A stretch of 64,000 bases of DNA from Paenibacillus methanolicus (GTDB lineage Bacteria; Bacillota; Bacilli; Paenibacillales; Paenibacillaceae), in contig NZ_VNHS01000001.1 in assembly GCF_008124765.1 (NCBI RefSeq), positions 682,001 through 746,000 on the forward strand, read 5' to 3'. Shown here piece by piece: positions 18,022 through 29,624 of this stretch. The first letter of the stretch is position 1. Each line of letters begins with the position of its first letter. A model generated the notes under the pieces. It had not been told where the DNA came from. It saw only the letters and a program-made list of their open reading frames with translations, and ran no database searches. The position numbers and the translations under genes were made by a program.

Positions 18022-19820
18022 ATGCCTTATGGCGGTGGCTCGGACGGCTCGATTCCCGAACGAGTCTACGCAGAAAGCTGCTGGTCGCCTTCACGCTGAT
18101 CGTACTCCTTCCGACGATCGCGATCGGATTTTTCTCCTATCGCAAGTCGTCTTCGATCATTCAGGATCAGACTAGCCGGGCTTATATGGAAGCGCTTCGG
18201 CAAACGTCGATCAACCTATCGTACCGGCTGACCGAGGTGGAGAACATCTCGTATATCGTCTATACGAACGACCGTCTCCAGGACATGCTTAGGCGTGCGC
18301 GTACGAAGGAGCTTACGATTGCGGACGTGATGAATGATTACAAGAACATCAAAGACATCTTGTACAATCTGGAGAAAAGCCGCAACATCTTCCGAATTCG
18401 TCTGCTCATTCCGGGCTCGGCGTTGTATACGGCCGAGAATATCAGCCTATTCGGACTGAGCGATCGCGATTTCATCCGCTACCGGGACGAGCTGAACGGG
18501 CAGAAGGAGAAGATGCAGTGGAACTATCTCGGGCAGACTTCTTATCTGGGAGCGGGCGTGAAGAGCATCATCTCGCTTCACCGGCTGATGCTCGATTTCA
18601 AGAACGTCACCTCGGCGCTTGGCGTCATTGCGATCGATGTGGAGGAGCAGACGCTTAAGGACGTGCTGCAAAATATGAATCTCGCCCTCCCGTACAAGGC
18701 TATGCTGATCAAGGACGAGAATGTCATTACTTCATACGCCAATCGAACCGATCTGGACATCGATCAAGCCCCGCTACCGGAAATACTCCGGTTGGGAGGG
18801 GGGCCGGAACAAGGCGTCAAGACGATCCGTTATCGCGACGAGACGTATCTGTATCTCGTTCAGACGCTGGAGAACGTCGACTGGCAGCTGATTGTGCTCA
18901 TTCCGGCGCTTAACATCACGGATCAGAGCGATCTGCTGGGCGTGTATATTCTGCTCCTGTCGGCATCGCTGATCGCCATTGCGATCTTGATGTCCTACCT
19001 GATGTCAAGCCGCATCACGAAACGTCTATCCGTACTGGCCGACAAGATGAAAGGGATCGAGTATGGCCGCTTCGGAGAGACGGTCGAAATAACCGGCCGT
19101 GACGAAATCTCGCTTTTGCAGAAGCGATTCAACAAGATGTCGACCCAGATCAAGAGCTTGATCGAGGAAGTGTACCTGATCACGCTGCACAAGCAGAGGG
19201 AAGAAATGAAGGTGCTGGAGGGACGGATCAACTCCCACTTTCTGTACAATACGCTCGATGCCGTGAAGTGGATGGCCATCAAGTCGGGCGCTCCGGACAT
19301 TGCCAGGGTCGTGACGGACCTGTCCAAGTTTTTCCGCATCAGCCTGAACGGCGGCAACGATAGGATTACGGTGGAGAAAGAGCTGGAGCATGTGAAAGCG
19401 TACGTCGACATTCAGAATGTCCGGTTCGGCGGCAGCATTCGGACGGAGCTGCGCTTTGATCCGGCCTTGTACGATGTCGAGATCATTAAGCTGATTTTGC
19501 AGCCGATTGTCGAGAATGCGATCATACACGGCATCAACAAGACGAGCGGAAGCGGCGGTGTCATCGCCCTTCGAGGCAGGCTCTCGGGGGAGCGGATTAT
19601 ACTGCTCGTATCGGATAACGGAGTCGGAATGGACCACGAAACCGCGGCCGGATTGCTGAACGGAACGGCGAGCGGGTACGGCCTGCGCAACGTCCATCAG
19701 CGTCTTCAGCTGTATTACGGCGAGCAATGCGGCGTAACGGTTCGCAGCAGCCCCGGTGTCGGCACGACGGTTCGTTTGGTGCTGCGGACTCGGCCGATCG
19801 ACCCGGTGCGAACGGAGTAA
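18018..19820 (+). CDS. Sensor histidine kinase, YesM-like
   Basis: A 600-residue membrane kinase. A transmembrane helix (about residues 18-40) leads into an extracytoplasmic sensing domain, then a second helix (about 295-325), a HAMP domain, the His_kinase box SHFLYNTLDAVKWMA (about residue 410, phosphoacceptor His) and a HATPase domain with QPIVENAIIHG, SDNGVGM and GYGLRNVHQRL. It should sense an extracellular or transported saccharide and phosphorylate the 17227 regulator, with which it overlaps by ATGA. Its terminator overlaps the promoter of the ABC operon downstream. Confidence 0.93.
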   Translation: MNALWRWLGRLDSRTSLRRKLLVAFTLIVLLPTIAIGFFSYRKSSSIIQDQTSRAYMEALRQTSINLSYRLTEVENISYIVYTNDRLQDMLRRARTKELTIADVMNDYKNIKDILYNLEKSRNIFRIRLLIPGSALYTAENISLFGLSDRDFIRYRDELNGQKEKMQWNYLGQTSYLGAGVKSIISLHRLMLDFKNVTSALGVIAIDVEEQTLKDVLQNMNLALPYKAMLIKDENVITSYANRTDLDIDQAPLPEILRLGGGPEQGVKTIRYRDETYLYLVQTLENVDWQLIVLIPALNITDQSDLLGVYILLLSASLIAIAILMSYLMSSRITKRLSVLADKMKGIEYGRFGETVEITGRDEISLLQKRFNKMSTQIKSLIEEVYLITLHKQREEMKVLEGRINSHFLYNTLDAVKWMAIKSGAPDIARVVTDLSKFFRISLNGGNDRITVEKELEHVKAYVDIQNVRFGGSIRTELRFDPALYDVEIIKLILQPIVENAIIHGINKTSGSGGVIALRGRLSGERIILLVSDNGVGMDHETAAGLLNGTASGYGLRNVHQRLQLYYGEQCGVTVRSSPGVGTTVRLVLRTRPIDPVRTE

Positions 19821-19827
19821 GATTGGA

Positions 19828-19906
19828 CACCTAATCGTAGAACTGCCCCGTTTATGGGGCGGTTCTGTTTTTTTATACTACATACATAGGAGTGAAAGCG
19901 ATTCCA
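19828..19906 (+). promoter_or_regulatory. ABC-operon control region A: activator box, -10 and cre
   Basis: CACCTAATCGTAG, two bases, then CTGCCCCGTTT (19828-19853) recurs upstream of the large hydrolase at 24821-24846 with 24 of 26 positions identical. In both places the -10 lies at the same offset (TATACT, 19874-19879) and a cre-type sequence starts 65 bases after the box (TGAAAGCGATTCCA, 19893-19906, one mismatch). The -35 position (TTTATG) is poor, as expected for a promoter needing an activator such as the YesN-like regulator. Confidence 0.75.
19839..19875 (+). terminator. Terminator of the two-component operon, overlapping promoter A
   Basis: AGAACTGCCCC (19839-19849) pairs with GGGGCGGTTCT (19856-19866, one G-T pair) and a run of seven T follows. 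Its 5' arm lies within the shared activator box. The second copy of the box at 24821 cannot form this stem. Confidence 0.8.
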
Positions 19907-19928
19907 CAATAGAGAAGGATGTGTTGGG

Positions 19929-20897
19929 ATGTCCATCGTCAGCGAGGAAAGGATGCCGGAGCTGGAGAAGCCGGAGGTGCGTACGAAGAAGCGAAGCCGA
20001 CGATCCTGGTCCTGGTTAAGGGATTACGATTTGTACCTGCTGCTCGCGCCGGGGCTTGCGGCTCTGCTGCTGTTCAAATATGCGCCGATGTTCGGGGCGG
20101 TGATCGCGTTTAAGGATTACAACATTGCAGCGGGAATCTGGGGTAGCCCGTGGGCCGGCTTGAAGTATTTCGAGATGTTGTTTCAGGACGATAAGTTCTA
20201 CTCGGTACTTCGGAATACGGTACTGATCAATCTGTATAAGCTGATCTTTCAGTTCCCGCTGCCGATCCTTCTGGCGATCATGATCAACGAAGTGCGCCAT
20301 GTTGCTTTCAAGCGCGTCTCGCAGACGATCACCTATTTGCCGCATTTTCTGTCTTGGGTCATCATCAGCGCCATCTTCATTAACTTGCTGTCGCCGCAGA
20401 CGGGCGTGCTGAAGGATCTGTTCCACCTGCTGGGCATGCAGGACATTATGATGATCGCAGACGAACGGTTCTTCCGCGGCGTCCTTGTCGCGTCGGCCGC
20501 CTGGAAGGAAACCGGCTGGTCCTCGATCATCTACTTATCCGCGATTTTGTCGATCGATACGCAGCAATATGAAGCCGCGAAGATGGACGGCGCCGGACGT
20601 TTAAGGCAAATCTGGCACGTCACGCTGCCGGGCATCCGGTCGGTCATCGTATTTATCATCATGCTGCGGATCGGCAGCGCGCTGGGCAATGACGTCGAGC
20701 AGGTGCTGATGTTCTATAGCCCGCTTGTTGCGGATGTCGGCGACGTCATCGGGACGTTCGTCTACCGGGTAGGTTTCGGCAGCATGCAGTACAGCTACAC
20801 GACCGCCGTAGGGCTGTTCCAGTCGTTAATCGGGATGATCCTGATCGTGACGGCCAACTATTTCAGCCGCAAATTCGGCGAGCGCAGTCTCTGGTAG
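19929..20897 (+). CDS. ABC sugar transporter permease (CUT1, LplB-like)
   Basis: A 322-residue permease with six predicted transmembrane helices and the EAA-type loop EAAKMDGAGRLRQIWHVTLPGI (about residues 217-238) that contacts the ATPase. The N-terminus has a basic KKRSRRSW patch before the first helix. It is followed 19 bases later by the partner permease and then by the binding lipoprotein, the usual LplB-YtcP-LplA order. No ATPase gene is present, so a shared MsmX-type ATPase encoded elsewhere is expected. Substrate: probably an oligosaccharide released by the secreted hydrolases in this region. Confidence 0.93.
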   Translation: MSIVSEERMPELEKPEVRTKKRSRRSWSWLRDYDLYLLLAPGLAALLLFKYAPMFGAVIAFKDYNIAAGIWGSPWAGLKYFEMLFQDDKFYSVLRNTVLINLYKLIFQFPLPILLAIMINEVRHVAFKRVSQTITYLPHFLSWVIISAIFINLLSPQTGVLKDLFHLLGMQDIMMIADERFFRGVLVASAAWKETGWSSIIYLSAILSIDTQQYEAAKMDGAGRLRQIWHVTLPGIRSVIVFIIMLRIGSALGNDVEQVLMFYSPLVADVGDVIGTFVYRVGFGSMQYSYTTAVGLFQSLIGMILIVTANYFSRKFGERSLW

Positions 20898-20916
20898 GCA
20901 CTAGGAGGGGTATGAA

Positions 20917-21789
20917 ATGAAATTACGAACCAGGGGAGAAGTTGTTTTTGAATACGTGAACTATTTCCTTCTGCTGCTGGCCATTCTCGTCTGTCTGATT
21001 CCGGTGCTGAATATCGTCGCCAAATCGTTCAGCGATGAGTCCAGCGTCGTGGCGGGCGATGTGGGGATTTGGCCGATTCACTTTACGACGGAGGCGTACC
21101 ATTACGTGCTCAGCAGTCCAAAGTTCCTTAGCTCGTTTTCCATCTCGGTGCTGGTTACGGTGATCGGAACGCTTATCAACGTTACGCTCACCGTCTTCAC
21201 CGGGTATGCGCTATCCCGCAGGAGGCTCAAGGGGCAGAAGGTCATTATGATGCTGTTCGTGTTTACGATGATCTTCCAAGCCGGCATCTTGCCGACCTAT
21301 TTGATCGTGAAACAGCTGGGGCTGCTCAATTCGATCTGGTCGCTGATTTTGCCGGGCCTGGTCAGCCCTTTTAACATGATCATCGTCCGCCTCTACTTCT
21401 GCAACATTCCGGACAGTTTGGAGGAATCGGGCAAGATGGACGGCGCCGGCAACCTCCGAATACTGTTCCACATCATGATTCCGCTGGCCATGCCGGTGAT
21501 CGCCACGACAGCTCTGTTCTGCGCCGTCGAATATTGGAACAGCTACTTCGACGCGCTGATGTACATTAGCAAGCAGAATCTTCTTCCGCTTCAAGTGTAT
21601 CTGCGCGAGGTCATCTTCAGCACCTCGGACGCGAACAACAACGTCGAGATGGTGGCTCAGATGCAGATCGCGCAGGAATCGATTCGCGGAGCCGTGGTCG
21701 TTGCGGCAACCTTGCCGATCGTGCTCGTTTATCCGTTCCTGCAGCGCTATTTCGTCAAAGGGATCGTGCTTGGCGCCGTAAAAGGCTGA
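20917..21789 (+). CDS. ABC sugar transporter permease (CUT1, YtcP/LplC-like)
   Basis: A 290-residue partner permease with six transmembrane segments and the EAA loop EESGKMDGAGNLRILFHIMIPLAMP (about residues 170-195). The C-terminus YPFLQRYFVKGIVLGAVKG is typical of the YtcP/LplC group. AGGAGGGG precedes ATG 20917. It forms the channel with the preceding permease. Confidence 0.93.
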   Translation: MKLRTRGEVVFEYVNYFLLLLAILVCLIPVLNIVAKSFSDESSVVAGDVGIWPIHFTTEAYHYVLSSPKFLSSFSISVLVTVIGTLINVTLTVFTGYALSRRRLKGQKVIMMLFVFTMIFQAGILPTYLIVKQLGLLNSIWSLILPGLVSPFNMIIVRLYFCNIPDSLEESGKMDGAGNLRILFHIMIPLAMPVIATTALFCAVEYWNSYFDALMYISKQNLLPLQVYLREVIFSTSDANNNVEMVAQMQIAQESIRGAVVVAATLPIVLVYPFLQRYFVKGIVLGAVKG

Positions 21790-21824
21790 CATAAGCAACC
21801 ACATTGATACATGGGGGGTTCGAT

Positions 21825-23342
21825 ATGCAAATGAGGTGGAATCACGGAAAACGGATCTGCACCACGCTGGCTATTGTTCTAGGTGCGGTGACGGCGCTTG
21901 CCGCCTGCAGCGGCGGAGGGAACGGCAATTCGACGGAAACGTCGTCTTCGGAGCCGACAACCAAAGAGAAGGTGACGTTAAAGGTGCTCGTGCCGAACAA
22001 TGTCGCGGAATTTCCGAGCGGGAAGGATGTCAATAACAACGAGATCGCGAACGGGATTCGAGAGAAAACCGGCTTCAACGTGCAGTGGGAGCTGATGCCG
22101 AAGGACGCGGAGGCGAAAAACCAGCGATTGAATGTCACCATGGCGTCCGGAGATACGCCGGATTTGATCATCCTGCAGAATCCCGACAAGCCGTTATTCG
22201 GCAACTTCGCTCAGCAAGGGCTGCTGACGCCGCTCGATTCCCTGCTGGACGATTCCGGACCCAACATCAAGAAGCTGATGACACCGGAGCAGTGGAAGTC
22301 GGCGAAGTGGGAGGGAACGACGTATGCGATCCGTACCTTTAACTACAGCAGCGCGACATACGGTTTGCTTGCACGCAAAGATATTTTGGCTGAGCTGGGC
22401 TTGAAGGAGCCGAAAACCCAGGACGACTTTTACGAGGTGCTCAAGGCGATTAAAGCGAAGAAGCCGGACATGGTGCCGTATACCGCTAATTTAGCCGAGG
22501 GGTTGACCGGACTGGAGGCGATCGCCAGCATGTTCTATCCTCCGGTCGATTTCGTCCAGAAAGACGGGAAGGTTGTCTATACGGCTGCGCTGCCGGAAGC
22601 GAAGAGCTTCCTGGAATTCGCCTCCAAGCTGTATGGCGAGGGCTTGATCGATAAGGAATCGGTCGTGAACAAGACGGCGAACATCAAGGAGAAGCTGGCA
22701 AGCGGCAAGGCGGCTATGGCAACGATCGGCTGGTGGGAGGCCCAGGCGACCGAGACTGCGGCGAAAGAGAAGTTCCCCGGCAGTCAGCTGGCCTTCATCG
22801 ATCCGCCGACCGGCAGCAACGGGGCTTTCGGCATGAGCAAAGTATCGGTTGTCTCCAAATATTTCGTCATCCCGAAGGCGAGCAAACATGCCAAGGAAGT
22901 GGTGGAATTCCTGAACAAAGCTACCGAGCAAGAGATCATCGATTTCATCTCGTTCGGCGTTGAAGGGACGCACTACGAGAAGAAAGACGGGAAGGCCGTA
23001 CCGACGAAAGAGATGGACAACATCAAGTATAAGGTGTATTACAACATGTTCGACAAGGTCGAGCTTGGCTTGCAGCGGATGGAGAACGCCGGACTGGCGC
23101 CGTACTACACGCCCGTTGCCAACGTGGCGAAGCACGAGAATGTCGTCGACCTCGTCGCGCCGGTGCCGATCGTGGATCAGAAGAACCAAGAGCTGAGAGA
23201 CTTAAGGGATCAGTACTTCTTGAAAATAATTACAGGCGCGCTTCCGTTGTCCGCCTACGACGAATTCCTCGACAAGTGGAAAAAGGCCGGCGGCGAAGAT
23301 GTCGTGAAGGCGCTCGACGAGGCGTATAACGGCAAGAAATGA
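21825..23342 (+). CDS. ABC transporter solute-binding lipoprotein (LplA/YtcQ-like)
   Basis: A 505-residue extracellular sugar-binding lipoprotein. The signal peptide ends in the lipobox LAAC, giving a diacylglyceryl-Cys about 25 residues from the start, followed by a Ser/Gly/Thr-rich linker. The large body is of the LplA family (GDTPDLIILQNPD, DDSGPNIKKLMTPEQWKSAKW, DEFLDKWKKAGG). GGGGGG before ATG 21825 decides the start over the in-frame TTG 21804. It captures oligosaccharide for the two permeases upstream. The transcript may run on into the Gfo/Idh/MocA gene at 23386. Confidence 0.93.
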   Translation: MQMRWNHGKRICTTLAIVLGAVTALAACSGGGNGNSTETSSSEPTTKEKVTLKVLVPNNVAEFPSGKDVNNNEIANGIREKTGFNVQWELMPKDAEAKNQRLNVTMASGDTPDLIILQNPDKPLFGNFAQQGLLTPLDSLLDDSGPNIKKLMTPEQWKSAKWEGTTYAIRTFNYSSATYGLLARKDILAELGLKEPKTQDDFYEVLKAIKAKKPDMVPYTANLAEGLTGLEAIASMFYPPVDFVQKDGKVVYTAALPEAKSFLEFASKLYGEGLIDKESVVNKTANIKEKLASGKAAMATIGWWEAQATETAAKEKFPGSQLAFIDPPTGSNGAFGMSKVSVVSKYFVIPKASKHAKEVVEFLNKATEQEIIDFISFGVEGTHYEKKDGKAVPTKEMDNIKYKVYYNMFDKVELGLQRMENAGLAPYYTPVANVAKHENVVDLVAPVPIVDQKNQELRDLRDQYFLKIITGALPLSAYDEFLDKWKKAGGEDVVKALDEAYNGKK

Positions 23343-23385
23343 TGCGATAGAAGAGCTTGAAGATCTAAGATTAGGAGAATCGGAC

Positions 23386-24681
<1,296 letters not shown>

Positions 24682-24698
24682 TAAATGAAAAATAAGGA

Positions 24699-24729
24699 GA
24701 GGGGCATGCCCGGTGGCGGGCGGCCCCTC
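24699..24729 (+). terminator. Hairpin after the Gfo/Idh/MocA gene
   Basis: GAGGGGC (24699-24705) pairs with GCCCCTC (24723-24729) around a GC-rich loop, followed by TTCGTTGTCGCTT. A moderate terminator. Confidence 0.6.
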
Positions 24730-24820
24730 TTCGTTGTCGCTTGAAGAGCGTCATCTCCCGGATGACGAATGGCCGAATCGGAAGCGAGGGTTCTTTTGCA
24801 CCGTATTTCGTAGCTTAAGC

Positions 24821-24899
24821 CACCTAATCGTAGTCCTGCCCCGTTTGCGTTCATTCCTTTATTACTTATAGTAGTAGTGTCCGATTGAAAGCGATTACA
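24821..24899 (+). promoter_or_regulatory. Hydrolase control region B: activator box, -10 and cre
   Basis: Second copy of the architecture at 19828-19906. The box CACCTAATCGTAG, two bases, CTGCCCCGTTT lies at 24821-24846, TATAGT at 24867-24872, and a fully consensus cre TGAAAGCGATTACA at 24886-24899, exactly 65 bases after the box start. The cre is just downstream of the expected transcription start, so CcpA should repress. Activation by the 17227/18018 two-component system is inferred from the copy before the ABC operon. Confidence 0.78.
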
Positions 24900-24946
24900 T
24901 CGCTTTGCGGTCGGATCAATATCGGATTGAAACGGAGGATGATGAC

Positions 24947-27900
24947 ATGACAAACAGATCTGTTCCGGCTCGCACCGGAACAAGCCGCCTAAGCCGGTTT
25001 GCGCTCTGCCTGCTGCTTCTGCTGGCGGCAGCGTTGCCCGCGGCCGCGGGGGTACGGCCCGAGGCTGCGGCGGCTGCCGGCGAAGGGCCCTATTTCGTCG
25101 ACAGCGCCACATGGTACCGGGATTATGCGCCCGGGACGGTAAGCCCGAACGAGGGGACCGTCGAGATGACCGTCCGCTTCGACAAGCCCTACTCGGAGTT
25201 CGACAATGACTATGATTTCATGTTCCGGCTCATTCCCGGACAGAGCGGTCCGGGCTACACGTTGTACAGCGTTTATATCCCTCTGCCGGAGCAGAAGCCG
25301 ACGGGCTCGACTTGGGAGCAGCCGTTAACGTTCTTCGTGAGGAACGGCGACGTGAGGACCGGCTTCAAAGAAGTACGCGCTATTGCGCCGCCGTCCAAGT
25401 TAAGCTACACGGTCGGTCAGCCGTTCAACCTGGCCTTCTCGTGGAAGCTTGGCTCGGACCCATATGTCGCCATCTATATGGACGGTGAAGAGATTGCCAG
25501 GACAGAGACCGATAACGAGATCGTCCCGGTGATGGAGAAATTCGTGCCTTACGAGTTTATGGTCGAGCGGGCTGCTCCTTACAACGTGTCCAATCTGAAA
25601 ATATCGACCCGCGCACTTAAAGCCGACGAGCTGGAGACGTCTACGGACGACTTCACGAGCGGCAGGGATACTTCCCTGCTCGCGGACATAACGCTCGGTC
25701 AACCGGTGCAAACGCAGAAGTTCGTGACGCCTTGGCATACCGAATCGGGCTACAGCGTCGTGAAACCGGCGTTCCGGGGCGACAAGCAGGTGTTCTACCG
25801 TAACGAAGCAGCGGTCTTCCCGGTGATGACGGTCAATTACGGGAGTGCAGAGAAGACGTATAAAGTCAGGATCGTAGCCAGGAAGCCGGATGGCGACACG
25901 GCATTCACGGAATCGGTAGACGTAGCGGTCCCCGCCGACGGCACGCATCGCGTGCTTGAGCTGCCGCTGCCGAAATTGAACGACAAAGTGGGGTTCTGGT
26001 ATTTGGAGACGACGGTCGAGTCTTCCCCAGGGAATTCCGTCGTCTACAACAACGCCGTCTCCAAAGTGCCGGTACACGACGCGGCCGTCCCCGACGGCAA
26101 ATATGCCGACTATTTCGGCATCCATGTGGATTACAAGGACTCGATGGCACCATGGGCCAAGATCAACACCGACATCACGCGCACGTGGGAAGATGCGAGG
26201 GTGTTCATGTGGTACGACATCGAACCGACGAACGGCGATTTCCGTTGGGATCATTCCGATCAGTACGTAGATGCAGCCGTCGCGGCCGGATTGGATGTGC
26301 TGGGGGTTCTCGGCAATCCTTCGAACTGGAACTCGACGCGTCCTTCGGTCAGCGATTTCGATGACGATAGTTTCAAAACCCCTTATCAATATCAGGCAGG
26401 CCGGTACGTATCTAAAGACATCCGGTTTCCGATCGATGAGGAGAATCGCGGAAACGAATGGGCGGAATACGTCTACAAGACGATGAAGCGGTATGCAGGG
26501 AAAGTCAAATATTTCGAAGTCTGGAATGAAGTGAATTTCCACCCGCCTTACAGTCCTGCAGCCTTCTCCGGTACATCCGACGAATATTTCCTGATGCAGG
26601 AAATCGCCTACGCGCAGGCCCAGCGGGTGAAAGCCGAAACCGGGCAAGAGCTGTACATTTCGACAAGCGGCTTCAGCTCCGTCGCGGACCGCTCGATGGC
26701 GGTCGAAGCGATAAGTAAGGGCAACTTCGATATTTACAACATTCACGGGTACCAAGGGATCCAGTTTATTCAGGACGATATTCTTCCTGCCTACAGAGCA
26801 GCGAAGCAAAGCAACCCGAACCTGCAGCTGTGGCAAGGGGAATTCGGTCCGATTAACGAGCTGTATACCACCATACCGGCCAAGATGTACGGCACCGTTC
26901 AGCGATATATGGATTTCCTCGCGAACGGCGCGGACAAATTTTTCGGCTTCGGCAGTCCGAACGAAGATAGTTTCGCCACTCGTTACTCGGTATCTCCGAC
27001 CGAGGTATTCCAGACGACGGCGATGCTGCAGCACCACATTCGCAAGGCGGATCAATATCTCGGGTCGTATGGATTTACGGGCGATGGGCTTCTGCCGGTG
27101 AAACATTACTTGAGCCGAACGGACGACAAATATTTGAGCATTCTATCGTCGAACCAGCCGCTTACGATCAGCCTGGGCAATGCGGATAAAGTGGTTACGG
27201 TGGAGGACAATTACGGGAACCTCGTTCCGGTCCAGTCCGGTACCGTCTTCAAGAAGAATACCCTCTTTATCGTCAGCAATGAACCTCTGGATATTAGCGG
27301 GGTTTCCGGAGACGTTGCGCTCACGACGATTCGCAACGGCGGTTTCGAGAACCTGAACGGCGACCCGATGGGCGGGCCTTCAGGGGTGAAAATCGACGAC
27401 TGGACGATGGTTCAAGGCGAATACGGAAAGAACGCATACGTGAACAAAACCGGACCCTATCAGGGCTCGAATGCGGTCGAGTTCGACTCCGCGGGCGCTC
27501 CGGGCAACCGAACGTTCATGAGCCAGACGTTACGCGTAGCGGAGGCGGGACGATATGTGCTTTCGGCCTCCATCAAAAAGCTGGAAGGCGGGGCGGACGT
27601 TCAGCCGGAATTGAACATCTGGGCCGGCAATAGCGACCATCAGCTGGCGCCCGTATCGCTGACCGGTCAATACGCTTATTATGCGAAGCCGTTCCAAGTG
27701 ACGGATACGACGAAGGAGATTACCGTCAATATCGGAATTTTGTCCGGCGTCGGCAAAGTGGTGTTCGACAACGTATCGTTCGAGCTCGTACCGGTCGCGA
27801 TCGAGATGGACAATTCGGATCCGGTCGGCGTGACGTTCACCAACACGACGGACAGCAACAAGTGGAACAATACGAGGGAGAACGCGACGGCGAACAAGGG

Positions 27901-29530
27901 CAATTTCGCATTGAATACGAGCCGGGACGGTCAAGCGGCCGTTACCTATACGCCGTCTATTCCGTTGCCTGGCATGTACGAGATCTACGAGTGGCATCAT
28001 TCCACCAATAATGCCACGACGAAGGCACCGTTTACCGTCCATCATGCGCGCGGGACTTCGGAAATAAAGGTAGCACAATCAAGCGACTTAGGCGGCAAGT
28101 GGAACAGTATCGGAACGTATTCGTTCGACGCCGGTTCGACAGGAAGCGTCGTCATCTCGAACGGGTTCGAAAGCGGAACAGGCAACTTCATACTCGCCGA
28201 TGGCCTCAAATTTGTCTGGCGGGGCAGTGACATTCCCGTGGAGATCGTAATGGACAACAAAGATTCGTCGGGTGTCGTCTTCTCCGATTCGACGTGGCGA
28301 AACACAGGGGTTAACACGGGCGCGCACAAGGGAGACTTTGCGTTGAACACGACCAAGGGCGGCCTATCGAGCGCGACGTATACCCCCGCAATCCCAATGA
28401 ATGGTATGTACGAAGTGTACGAATGGCACCACTCGACGGCAGGCCCGACCGACGCTCCGTTCATGATTCGGCATGCGGCCGTCACGGAGCCGATTAAAGT
28501 TGACGTCGATCAATCGAAGAACGGCGGCAAGTGGAACAAGATCGGCACGTACCCGTTCCTAGCCGGCACGACGGGCAGCGTCGCGATCGTCAATGGAAAC
28601 AAGACCAGCAACTTTATTTTGGCGGATGGCATCAAATTCGTTCGTGTCGGACCTTATGTTCCGGCAGAAAGCGTTGCCGTTACCGCGGCGGGGCATACGT
28701 CTCCTAATAAGGTGCTGAAGGGCGGTAGGCTTGCTCTGCAAGCGGCGGTTCTGCCGGCCGATGCGACCGACCGCTCGGTTGTCTGGAAAGTGACGAACGG
28801 TACCGGCGCGGCGACGATCGATCCGGCCACGGGTATGCTGACCGGCGTGGAAGCCGGCACGGTTACGGTAACCGCAGCGGTAACCGACGGTTCTGGCGTA
28901 TCGGGCGAACTGCTCGTTCACGTCGTTGCGCTGGAAAGTGTTACGGCAGCCGTTGACCGAGCGATACTCAAGAACGGCGACCAAGCCGTTATCAGCGTCA
29001 CAGGCGTCATGAGCGACGGAACTTCTGCCGATCTTAGCGAGGCCGAGCTCGTCTTCGCAAGCGACAGCGCCGCCGCGTCGGTGGACGACGAAGGCCTTGT
29101 GACCGCAACGGCCGCAGGCGAAGGAACCGTTCGCCTAACGGCAGCCGTCACGCTGGGCGGGACAACGGTCGAAGCGGCAACGGAGGTACTGGTGGACAAC
29201 ACGGCACCGGTCTTGTCGGTCGAGCTGAGTCCAGCCTTGATATGGCCGCCGAATCACAAGATGGTGAGGGTACAGGCAGAGATTGAAGCGGAGGACGCTG
29301 CATCGGGACTCGCCTCTGTTCTATTAACCTCGATTACGAGCAATGAGCCGGACGCAGGGGAGCCGGATATCGAAGCAGATATCGGCACCGCAGCGACGTC
29401 ATTCAGCGTGAGGGCGGAACGATTAGGCAGCGGATCCGGCCGCATCTATACCGTTACGTATACGGCAACCGACTTCGCGGGCAACCAAACGGCCGTTGTC
29501 CGTACGATCACCATTCCGCACAATAAGTAA
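24947..29530 (+). CDS. Secreted clan GH-A (GH39-like) hydrolase with binding and Ig-like domains
   Basis: A 1527-residue exported enzyme. The signal peptide has a long Leu/Ala core ending near residue 45. A beta-sandwich N-terminal part (to about 365) precedes a GH39/GH5-like TIM barrel with the acid/base Glu in EVWNEVN (codon 26528-26530) and the nucleophile Glu in WQGEFGP (26840-26842). A CBM4/9-like domain follows (about 27330-27790), then two copies of a golvesin/Xly-CBD-like domain (about 27791-28230 and 28233-28660), one or two BIG2-like Ig domains (28660-29190) and a final domain with WPPNHKM. GGAGG sets ATG 24947, although the frame is open from TTG 24905. It probably cleaves a xylan-, mannan- or GAG-type polysaccharide outside the cell; the exact glycan is unknown. 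Controlled by region B. Confidence 0.88.
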   Translation: MTNRSVPARTGTSRLSRFALCLLLLLAAALPAAAGVRPEAAAAAGEGPYFVDSATWYRDYAPGTVSPNEGTVEMTVRFDKPYSEFDNDYDFMFRLIPGQSGPGYTLYSVYIPLPEQKPTGSTWEQPLTFFVRNGDVRTGFKEVRAIAPPSKLSYTVGQPFNLAFSWKLGSDPYVAIYMDGEEIARTETDNEIVPVMEKFVPYEFMVERAAPYNVSNLKISTRALKADELETSTDDFTSGRDTSLLADITLGQPVQTQKFVTPWHTESGYSVVKPAFRGDKQVFYRNEAAVFPVMTVNYGSAEKTYKVRIVARKPDGDTAFTESVDVAVPADGTHRVLELPLPKLNDKVGFWYLETTVESSPGNSVVYNNAVSKVPVHDAAVPDGKYADYFGIHVDYKDSMAPWAKINTDITRTWEDARVFMWYDIEPTNGDFRWDHSDQYVDAAVAAGLDVLGVLGNPSNWNSTRPSVSDFDDDSFKTPYQYQAGRYVSKDIRFPIDEENRGNEWAEYVYKTMKRYAGKVKYFEVWNEVNFHPPYSPAAFSGTSDEYFLMQEIAYAQAQRVKAETGQELYISTSGFSSVADRSMAVEAISKGNFDIYNIHGYQGIQFIQDDILPAYRAAKQSNPNLQLWQGEFGPINELYTTIPAKMYGTVQRYMDFLANGADKFFGFGSPNEDSFATRYSVSPTEVFQTTAMLQHHIRKADQYLGSYGFTGDGLLPVKHYLSRTDDKYLSILSSNQPLTISLGNADKVVTVEDNYGNLVPVQSGTVFKKNTLFIVSNEPLDISGVSGDVALTTIRNGGFENLNGDPMGGPSGVKIDDWTMVQGEYGKNAYVNKTGPYQGSNAVEFDSAGAPGNRTFMSQTLRVAEAGRYVLSASIKKLEGGADVQPELNIWAGNSDHQLAPVSLTGQYAYYAKPFQVTDTTKEITVNIGILSGVGKVVFDNVSFELVPVAIEMDNSDPVGVTFTNTTDSNKWNNTRENATANKGNFALNTSRDGQAAVTYTPSIPLPGMYEIYEWHHSTNNATTKAPFTVHHARGTSEIKVAQSSDLGGKWNSIGTYSFDAGSTGSVVISNGFESGTGNFILADGLKFVWRGSDIPVEIVMDNKDSSGVVFSDSTWRNTGVNTGAHKGDFALNTTKGGLSSATYTPAIPMNGMYEVYEWHHSTAGPTDAPFMIRHAAVTEPIKVDVDQSKNGGKWNKIGTYPFLAGTTGSVAIVNGNKTSNFILADGIKFVRVGPYVPAESVAVTAAGHTSPNKVLKGGRLALQAAVLPADATDRSVVWKVTNGTGAATIDPATGMLTGVEAGTVTVTAAVTDGSGVSGELLVHVVALESVTAAVDRAILKNGDQAVISVTGVMSDGTSADLSEAELVFASDSAAASVDDEGLVTATAAGEGTVRLTAAVTLGGTTVEAATEVLVDNTAPVLSVELSPALIWPPNHKMVRVQAEIEAEDAASGLASVLLTSITSNEPDAGEPDIEADIGTAATSFSVRAERLGSGSGRIYTVTYTATDFAGNQTAVVRTITIPHNK
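27791..28660 (+). repeat. Tandem pair of golvesin/Xly-CBD-like domains
   Basis: Two adjacent domain copies share [44 protein letters not shown] and NFILADG-KFV. The units are about 440 and 425 bases long. Confidence 0.8.
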
Positions 29531-29547
29531 CGGTTTAGGTAATGAAG

Positions 29548-29590
29548 GCAGCCTTAGTTCGGCATACTGTCCGGACTAAGGCTGCTCCTA
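29548..29590 (+). terminator. Rho-independent terminator after the hydrolase
   Basis: GCAGCCTTAG (29548-29557) pairs with CTAAGGCTGC (29576-29585) around an 18-base loop that can pair further (CGG/CCG), followed by TCCTAATAT. A good stem with a weak T tract. Confidence 0.75.
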
Positions 29591-29624
29591 ATATATCAAC
29601 AAAACAAGGAGGCATGTTTACCAC

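Noticed and set aside
25400..27106. 568-codon open frame on the minus strand
   Set aside because: Antisense to the secreted hydrolase with its EVWNEVN and WQGEF motifs. The minus translation is Arg/His/Val-rich and has no recognisable family.
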